A DNA stretch of 10,395 bases from Candidatus Mcinerneyibacteriota bacterium (GTDB taxonomy: Bacteria > AUK180 > JAQVHJ01). The translations under genes and the position numbers were made by a program. Under the pieces are notes generated by a model, which saw only the letters and a list, made by a program, of their open reading frames with translations, had not been told where the DNA came from and ran no database searches. Below, one piece after another: positions 6,636-10,395 of the stretch. The DNA lies in the NCBI GenBank assembly GCA_030630935.1, contig DAOVMD010000070.1, positions 1-10,395 on the forward strand, given 5' to 3'. The number at the start of each line of letters is the position of its first letter. Positions within the stretch are counted from its first letter, which is position 1.

Positions 6636-7095
6636 TGAAATAAAGGAAAATAAACAATATTATCCGCCCCGGTCACCCAGGAGTATGAATAAAAAATTCT
6701 CACCGAAGATGAATTCATTTAAGAGAATAAAAGGAAAACTTATAGAATTCCGCAGGGGTGAAATTTATTATCATATACTATCAATTATCCCGGGTGTAGG
6801 CCACTTTACCCTGAAACTTTTTAGTCGGGGAGTTTGGTTTTTGGTTTCAATTATTTTATTAATATTGTTAAATATATGGGCATATCCCCACCCGATTTCG
6901 TTACTTCTTATTTTTATATTATTCACCGATCATTTACTAATGTTTCAGGATTTAAGTTTGCAGTATAATCTAAAAATTAATAAACAAAAAAAGATAAATT
7001 GGAAGATTGTAACTTGGGATCTTATTATTTTATTTGTAGTATATTTTTTAATAAGGTTATTCTTTAATTATAATATTCCATTATTTCGAATATGA
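6628..7095 (+). CDS. Small membrane protein, three predicted helices
   Basis: A 155-residue protein I do not recognise as a named family. A basic N-terminal region (1-47, with PPRSPRS and many Lys/Arg) is followed by HILSIIPGVGHFTLKLFSRGVW (49-70). This resembles the PG-G-HF/Y-L-x-R/K re-entrant or turn motif of TM2-like and related small membrane proteins. Predicted membrane segments lie at about 69-86, 88-106 and 128-147, separated by a polar loop (108-126, KINKQKKINW). Lys/Arg-rich N-terminal sequence suggests the N-terminus is cytoplasmic. The start overlaps the DUF2997 stop by eight bases and lacks its own strong ribosome binding site, so translation is probably coupled. It may give this cluster a membrane foothold. 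Confidence 0.78.
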   Translation: MNDEIKENKQYYPPRSPRSMNKKFSPKMNSFKRIKGKLIEFRRGEIYYHILSIIPGVGHFTLKLFSRGVWFLVSIILLILLNIWAYPHPISLLLIFILFTDHLLMFQDLSLQYNLKINKQKKINWKIVTWDLIILFVVYFLIRLFFNYNIPLFRI

Positions 7096-7122
7096 AGATA
7101 TTTTTAATATTAAGGAGTTAAT

Positions 7123-8169
7123 ATGAATAAATTTGAAGTTTTATTAGAGAAGGCAGTTCAGGAAGATGCATCTGACCTTCATTTAATCTGTGGTTTGAGA
7201 CCGATGTTACGAATCGGTGGAGAGCTTTATCCCATGAAGGAGAAAGTGCTGGAATCAGAAGATATTTCAAAGATGGTAGATTCAATCTTGAATCCGTTCC
7301 AAAAAGAAAAGTTTAAGAAGGAATTACAGTTAAGTTTTTCTATTTATTTCCCAGGGCTAGGAAGGTTTAGAGTTAGTGTTTATAAAGCGAAGGGGAATAT
7401 TGAAATGGCAATTAGGATTATCGGGGAGAGGTTAAAGAGTAAGGTTGAACTTCGGCTACCGGATTATATTGACGAGATTGCACATTTTCCAAACGGTTTG
7501 GTTTTAGTAACCGGACCGACCGGGGCAGGGAAGACAACCACTTTAAATATTATAATTGATATTATTAATAATGACAGGAGTGCAAAGATATTAACAATTG
7601 AAGATCCGATTGAGTATTACCATTCACATAAAAAAAGTTTGATAGTTCAAAAGGAAGTCTTGATTGATACCCCAAGTTTTGATATGGCGCTGTTTCATGC
7701 ACTCAGGGAAGATCCGGATGTGATTGTAATAGGTGAGATGCGGAACCTTGAAACTATTCAAACCGCATTAACCGCAGCAGAAACCGGACACCTCGTCTTA
7801 GCTACTTTACATACGGCAGATGCAACGCAAACTATCCAGAGAATTGTAGATGTTTTCCCCCCGCATCAGCAGTCTCAGGTCAGGGTACAGCTTGCATATA
7901 CATTAAGAGGGGTTTTATCTCAAAGATTATTACCTGTGGTTGGTGAGAAAAAGAGGGTGCTTGCGCACGAGATATTGAAAAATAATGCTGCGGTCAGAAA
8001 TTGTATTAGAGAAAATAAACCGTCAAGTATTAGGAATATAATTCAAACTCATTATCGCGATGGTATGATTCTAATGGATTCTGTTATTAAAGAACTTTAT
8101 CAGGAAGGAATAATCTCTTATGATACTGCTCTGATTAATGTCGTAAATGAAAAAATAATTAAAGGATAA
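7123..8169 (+). CDS. PilT-family hexameric ATPase (type IV pilus retraction-type)
   Basis: A GspE/PilT-class ATPase of 348 residues, normal PilT length. An N-terminal domain (1-110; ASDLHL and GRFRVSVY) is followed by Walker A GPTGAGKTT (131-139, Lys137), the Asp box IEDPIEY with Glu160 and Asp161, Walker B with Glu205, the His box LATLHTADA with His230, and a PilT C-terminal pattern (AVRNCIRENK, IQTHYRDGMILMDSVIKELYQEG). The usual GEMRDLET is GEMRNLET here (Asn208), a mild change next to the Walker B glutamate. PilT motors drive pilus retraction and twitching motility. No pilin, PilC, PilB or secretin gene lies in this window, so it may work with pilus parts elsewhere or power a different complex. 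AAGGAG lies five bases before the ATG, 27 bases after the membrane protein gene. It is the last gene of the operon. Confidence 0.9.
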   Translation: MNKFEVLLEKAVQEDASDLHLICGLRPMLRIGGELYPMKEKVLESEDISKMVDSILNPFQKEKFKKELQLSFSIYFPGLGRFRVSVYKAKGNIEMAIRIIGERLKSKVELRLPDYIDEIAHFPNGLVLVTGPTGAGKTTTLNIIIDIINNDRSAKILTIEDPIEYYHSHKKSLIVQKEVLIDTPSFDMALFHALREDPDVIVIGEMRNLETIQTALTAAETGHLVLATLHTADATQTIQRIVDVFPPHQQSQVRVQLAYTLRGVLSQRLLPVVGEKKRVLAHEILKNNAAVRNCIRENKPSSIRNIIQTHYRDGMILMDSVIKELYQEGIISYDTALINVVNEKIIKG

Positions 8170-8230
8170 AAAATAAAAGACAGTGAGCTGGTTGGTAACA
8201 AATGAAGTTGGTTGGATTAACTACGTATGA

Positions 8231-8283
8231 GTGTCATCGCGAGGGAGCATCGCGACCGTGGCGATCTCGCTTTTAAAAAGAAA
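8231..8283 (+). terminator. REP-like GC-rich hairpin with T tract, downstream of the PilT gene
   Basis: GCGAG (8239-8243) pairs with CTCGC (8266-8270), and inside them ATCGC (8249-8253) pairs with GCGAT (8261-8265), leaving a five-base bulge and a seven-base loop. TTTT follows directly at 8271. The element starts 62 bases after the PilT stop. It belongs to the same repeat family as 8543-8592, sharing the TCTCGCTTTTAAAAAGAA end exactly. It is plausible as a factor-independent terminator borrowed from a repeat; the bulge and short T tract make its strength uncertain. Confidence 0.45.
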
Positions 8284-8314
8284 ATTCATCTTTGTAATTT
8301 ATTTAATAATATCT

Positions 8315-8355
8315 GATTATAAAAAAATAATAGGAATTAATTTGTTTTTATAATC
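8315..8355. repeat. AT-rich inverted repeat
   Basis: GATTATAAAAA (8315-8325) and TTTTTATAATC (8345-8355) are perfect 11-bp reverse complements around 19 bases. The core matches the right arm of the inverted repeat at 8-98, which suggests a family of AT-rich elements dispersed in the spacers. Confidence 0.6.
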
Positions 8356-8393
8356 CTTTCATACGGGTGTTTAAATCCGTTTGGTCAGGGCAT

Positions 8394-8418
8394 GTTTGGT
8401 TAACTTTGTTAACCAAAC
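8394..8418. repeat. Perfect 11-bp hairpin with 3-base loop
   Basis: GTTTGGTTAAC (8394-8404), loop TTT, GTTAACCAAAC (8408-8418). It is perfect and tight, but no T tract follows on either strand, so it does not look like a standard terminator. It lies midway between two convergent operons and might block readthrough, bind a dyad-recognising protein or be the tip of an old inverted insertion. Confidence 0.7.
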
Positions 8419-8480
8419 CGAGAGTAGATAGCAGAGAACAGAGAGCAGTCGTTTTATAGATAGCAGTAGGGGCTTCGATG

Positions 8481-8508
8481 CAAACGTTCTTTTAAAAGCG
8501 AGAATGCC
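8481..8508 (-). repeat. Truncated REP-like unit
   Basis: This runs parallel to 8538-8566: both read CAAA, C or T, GTTCTTTT, then AAAAGCGAGA and TGCC, with a one-base gap. Only the CTCGCTTTT half of the REP-like unit (minus-strand sense) is present; the stem partner is missing, replaced by CGGAGGCACAGCC. It is a decayed or partial copy. Confidence 0.6.
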
Positions 8509-8542
8509 GGAGGCACAGCCTCTTTAATAATGATATTCAAAT

Positions 8543-8592
8543 GTTCTTTTTAAAAGCGAGATTGCCGCGTTGCTTCGCTCCTCGCAATGACA
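8543..8592 (-). terminator. REP-like GC-rich hairpin with T tract, downstream of the HD gene
   Basis: On the minus strand GCGAG (8585-8581) pairs with CTCGC (8560-8556) and TTTT follows (8555-8552). The remaining interior can pair further (TTGC with GCAA). It starts about 20 bases after the stop of the HD-domain gene and is an inverted copy of the element at 8231-8283. The position and orientation mirror that element relative to the PilT gene, as expected if each acts as a terminator for its own operon. Confidence 0.45.
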
Positions 8593-8611
8593 AGATGAAG
8601 CTGATGGCGAA

Positions 8612-9418
8612 TTACAAATACAATAGTTCTGTTCCGTCTTTTAATTGTGCAACAATATGAATATATTTTTTAATTGAGCTTTTTGAAACCTTGCCGTATA
8701 AAACTTCTTCAATTTGAAAAACCCCTGCCTTATCTTCCATGTCAACTGTTATCTTGATAGGTCGTTCTTCATCACCTGGGCCGATGATAACCTTATTAAT
8801 GCTCATTGCGGAATATTTATGAATATCACCTATCGTAGGTTTTTTCTGGAGAACATAAGGAATTCTTGCGCGGCCTTTACTCATATCGCAGCCGTCACTT
8901 ACAAGTATAATTCCCGCTTCAATTGACGTGACATTAAAATCTCCCATGTGCCCGAGAATTGCTTCAAAAACCATTGCTTTATATATTAAGGCTTTGTTTT
9001 TATCGTCATAAAGTTTGAATAAAATATTCTCAATTATTTCTGTGCCGATAATAATGGAGTTGCGCTCATGGCTTTTTCTTCCCATTGCCATACCGATATC
9101 ATGACAAAAGCCCGCAATTAAAATCAGGATTGTAGAGTCTTCAAATGTTCCTAATTTCTCTTCTTCAAGAGATGTCTCAATCTTATTTTCAAGCAGGTTC
9201 AGAATATCAAGAGAGTTTCTTGCAACCATTCTCGCATGAACAGGACCATGATCGTTATAACCAAGTCGGTTAATAGAGACGATATTGGCATATTCCTGGA
9301 GATGATTCAGCTGTTTATCTTTAATGAGTAAGTCTAAAGTTTCTTGGACTTTGCCTGTAACTGAAGCAAGCATTTCCTTTTCTAAATGTTTTTGAAATCT
9401 GCTAACTGGAAAACGCAT
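8612..9418 (-). CDS. HD-domain metal-dependent phosphohydrolase
   Basis: A 268-residue HD-superfamily protein. The metal ligands are visible in order: His57 and His61 (NDHGPVHA), His106-Asp107 (CHDIGM), His117 (SHE), His157 (LGHMGD) and Asp175/Asp178 (VSDGCDMSKGRARIP). The long C-terminal signature (SIEAGIILVSDGCDM, DIHKYSAMSINKVII, then KAGVFQIEEVL) matches a group of HD phosphohydrolases found in archaea and some bacteria whose substrate is, to my knowledge, not established. There is no signal peptide or membrane segment; it is probably cytoplasmic and may act on a nucleotide or cyclic nucleotide. GGGAGG lies five bases before the ATG. It starts 15 bases after the UPF0158 stop, so the two are surely co-transcribed. 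Confidence 0.85.
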   Translation of the reverse strand: MRFPVSRFQKHLEKEMLASVTGKVQETLDLLIKDKQLNHLQEYANIVSINRLGYNDHGPVHARMVARNSLDILNLLENKIETSLEEEKLGTFEDSTILILIAGFCHDIGMAMGRKSHERNSIIIGTEIIENILFKLYDDKNKALIYKAMVFEAILGHMGDFNVTSIEAGIILVSDGCDMSKGRARIPYVLQKKPTIGDIHKYSAMSINKVIIGPGDEERPIKITVDMEDKAGVFQIEEVLYGKVSKSSIKKYIHIVAQLKDGTELLYL

Positions 9419-9433
9419 GGAATCCTCCCGGTA

Positions 9434-9853
9434 TTAAATGTTTATATAATTTTCTCTTAACCATTGAATAACTTCTTCTTCTATACATTCTTCCAAATAA
9501 TCATACCACTCTCTTAAAATCGCCTGGTCTTCAACTGAAAGAGTATCTTTGAATCGGGAAAATGCCCCTTTCTCTGTTGAGATTGCACGCCTAAGTTTTT
9601 CCTGGAGACCTTTATTGGAAATTTTGGTATTGATAAATGTCCTCATATCTTCAAAACTCTGGTGACCCTGACGCTTGGGAATGGGGATATAGCGGTCTGG
9701 AGACTTCTGAACCTTCGCAGCAATCTCTAATTTGTAATCTTCATCATCTTCGTCCGAAACTTCAAATACTTTCAAAGTATTCTTATCCAGAATATAAATC
9801 CTATCCCTGTGGGTTGATGAGAACGCTTCTTTGATTGGTGTAATATCTTTCAT
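9434..9853 (-). CDS. UPF0158 family protein
   Basis: A 139-residue protein matching the UPF0158 family: RYIPIPKRQGHQSFEDMRTFI (a strand then the start of a helix), KLRRAISTEKGAFSRFKDTL (the characteristic GAF-RFKD core) and a C-terminal REWYDYLEECIEEEVIQWLREN helix. The function of the family is unknown. I chose the ATG at 9853 because GAAGGAG lies six bases upstream. A longer frame could begin with a TTG at 9880, but that codon lies at the -10 box of the predicted promoter, upstream of the likely transcript start. It is the first gene of the two-gene minus-strand operon with the HD phosphohydrolase. Confidence 0.82.
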   Translation of the reverse strand: MKDITPIKEAFSSTHRDRIYILDKNTLKVFEVSDEDDEDYKLEIAAKVQKSPDRYIPIPKRQGHQSFEDMRTFINTKISNKGLQEKLRRAISTEKGAFSRFKDTLSVEDQAILREWYDYLEECIEEEVIQWLRENYINI

Positions 9854-9880
9854 CTTTTTCTCCTTCAAAATATATTTCAA

Positions 9881-9909
9881 AGTATAACATAAATCTTTTA
9901 ACTTTGCAA
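9881..9909 (-). promoter_or_regulatory. Extended -10 promoter of the UPF0158-HD operon
   Basis: Read on the minus strand, TTGCAA (9909-9904) is followed after 17 bases by TATACT (9886-9881), preceded by TGT to give the extended -10 form TGTTATACT. Initiation would be near 9874, about 20 bases before the ATG at 9853, with the ribosome binding site in between. The -10 is a five-of-six match and the -35 a weaker one. Confidence 0.6.
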
Positions 9910-10027
9910 TGTAAATTTAACAGCGAAACAAAGAAAATAATAGTTTCGCTTCGCTACACATTTATGATTTATGATTGATAATTATTAATTTAAGATTGAT
10001 TTTGCATTATGTATTACAATTCAGTAG

Positions 10028-10047
10028 GGGCGACCGGCCGGGCGCCC
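10028..10047. repeat. GC-rich palindrome
   Basis: GGGCG, AC, CGGCCG, GG, CGCCC forms a near-perfect 20-bp palindrome, with one pair of mismatched dinucleotides. The preceding CAGTAGGGGC also occurs at 8464-8473. The GTAGGGGCG...CGCCC type of sequence is common as an interspersed repeat in bacterial genomes. It stands out as a GC island in a very AT-rich stretch. Confidence 0.6.
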
Positions 10048-10196
10048 TGACCGTAAGAAATAAAACACCCATTCGATAAAAAAATATAAAACAAAAGGAG
10101 AAAAGAAAAACAAAGAAAAGAATAAAACAAATTTTTAACAGGGATGGACGGGATGAAAAACAACAAATTCGCTTCGCTCAAACTTTTTTTTAACCG

Positions 10197-10215
10197 CCCC
10201 GAAGTGAATTCGGGG
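10197..10215. repeat. Short perfect hairpin
   Basis: CCCCGAA (10197-10203), loop GTGAA, TTCGGGG (10209-10215). A seven-pair GC-rich stem. On the minus strand AAAAAAAA/TTTTTTT lies upstream of the left arm (10183-10191 on plus reads CTTTTTTTT), so on neither strand does the T tract follow the stem correctly for a terminator. Probably another repeat-derived palindrome. Confidence 0.55.
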
Positions 10216-10348
10216 TAAACTCCGGACGCAGAGAAAAATAAAACAACAAAAGAAGAATAAAGATCAAAAAAATATTCTACTGCCTTACCCCCATTTTTTT
10301 GTATTAGATATTTGTAAGTATTAAACTATTGGATAAAAATGTCGAATT

Positions 10349-10376
10349 ATTTTTTGAAATTCATTTTTTGAAATTC
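10349..10376 (+). repeat. 14-bp perfect tandem duplication
   Basis: ATTTTTTGAAATTC occurs twice back to back (10349-10362, 10363-10376). AT-rich and close to the window edge; likely replication slippage. Confidence 0.85.
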
Positions 10377-10395
10377 TTAAGAAATGTTGATATAA

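Larger units (their letters stand above)
8170..8611. other. Convergent intergenic spacer with REP-like hairpins
   Basis: About 440 bases between the PilT gene and the converging HD gene, with no gene of its own. It contains a REP-like element (8231-8283), an AT-rich hairpin (8315-8355), a perfect 11-bp hairpin (8394-8418), a GCAGAGAACAGAGAGCAG phrase (8431-8448), a half REP unit (8481-8508) and a full inverted REP unit (8543-8592). Confidence 0.8.
9854..10395. other. Non-coding region upstream of the UPF0158-HD operon
   Basis: About 540 bases with no credible gene. It has the minus-strand promoter (9881-9909), a CGCTTCGCT fragment (about 9947-9955), a GC-rich palindrome (10028-10047), an A-rich low-complexity run (about 10076-10135), a second CGCTTCGCTC fragment (about 10170-10179), a CCCCGAA/TTCGGGG hairpin (10197-10215) and a perfect 14-bp tandem duplication (10349-10376). 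An upstream gene beginning beyond 10395 cannot be judged. Confidence 0.75.

Noticed and set aside
8187-8221. Two similar phrases, GCTGGTTGGTAAC and GTTGGTTGGATTAAC, as a possible repeat or terminator
   Set aside because: They are direct and imperfect, form no good stem, and no T tract follows.
9637-9834. A 65-codon plus-strand frame opposite the UPF0158 gene
   Set aside because: It is the complement of a well-supported gene and has no recognisable domain.
9434-9880. The longer UPF0158 reading frame starting with TTG at 9880
   Set aside because: The TTG overlaps the edge of the predicted -10 region and lies before the likely transcript start, while the ATG at 9853 has a strong GAAGGAG at proper spacing.
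10197-10215. Hairpin CCCCGAA/TTCGGGG as a factor-independent terminator
   Set aside because: The T tract on the plus strand lies before the stem, no T tract follows on either reading direction that fits a gene end, and no gene ends nearby.
1-10395. CRISPR array, prophage or defence island
   Set aside because: No evenly spaced repeats with unique spacers, no Cas, integrase, phage or nuclease motifs. The tandem repeats are too short and contiguous.

Overview
The window looks like chromosomal DNA from an AT-rich bacterium. It has Shine-Dalgarno sites (AAGGAG, AGGAGG), tightly packed operons, a lipoprotein with a lipobox and a PilT-type ATPase, which suggest a diderm or otherwise pilus-competent lineage. 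Gene content and the degenerate, repeat-littered spacers would fit an uncultivated candidate phylum. I cannot place it more exactly from sequence alone. There are no tRNA, rRNA, CRISPR, transposase or phage genes.

Layout. (1) 1-388 is non-coding, with an AT-rich inverted repeat and two 9-bp tandem repeats. (2) 389-1605 holds a two-gene unit, rsmG and a Ham1/RdgB-type nucleotide pyrophosphatase, joined by an ATGA overlap. (3) 1606-2262 is a gene-poor spacer with a 26-bp direct repeat, a 10-bp triplication and a long imperfect inverted repeat. It ends in a good sigma70-type promoter (TTGACA, 17 bp, TAAAAT). (4) 2263-8169 is one eight-gene plus-strand run with gaps of -8 to +51 bases: a TlpA-like lipoprotein, a 58-residue small protein, a Ycf46-type AAA+ ATPase, a DUF1257/Ycf35-like protein with an unusual hydrophobic N-terminus, a six-TPR protein, a DUF2997 protein, a three-helix membrane protein and a PilT-family ATPase. 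(5) 8170-8611 is a convergent spacer with GC-rich REP-like hairpins ending in TTTT, one behind each converging operon, plus a perfect 11-bp hairpin. (6) 8612-9853 is a minus-strand two-gene operon, UPF0158 protein then HD-domain phosphohydrolase, with its own extended -10 promoter. (7) 9854-10395 is non-coding with further palindromes and short repeats.

How the genes may work together. The most interesting part is region 4. The Ycf46-type AAA+ ATPase, DUF1257 and DUF2997 belong to families known from cyanobacteria and plastids (Ycf46, Ycf35), but nothing in the window suggests photosynthesis. Here they are co-transcribed with a TPR scaffold, a small membrane protein and a hexameric secretion-type ATPase of the PilT class. 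This suggests an envelope-associated, ATP-driven complex of unknown purpose. That model is inference from operon structure; the individual family calls for AAA+, DUF1257, DUF2997, TPR and PilT rest on motifs visible in the translations.
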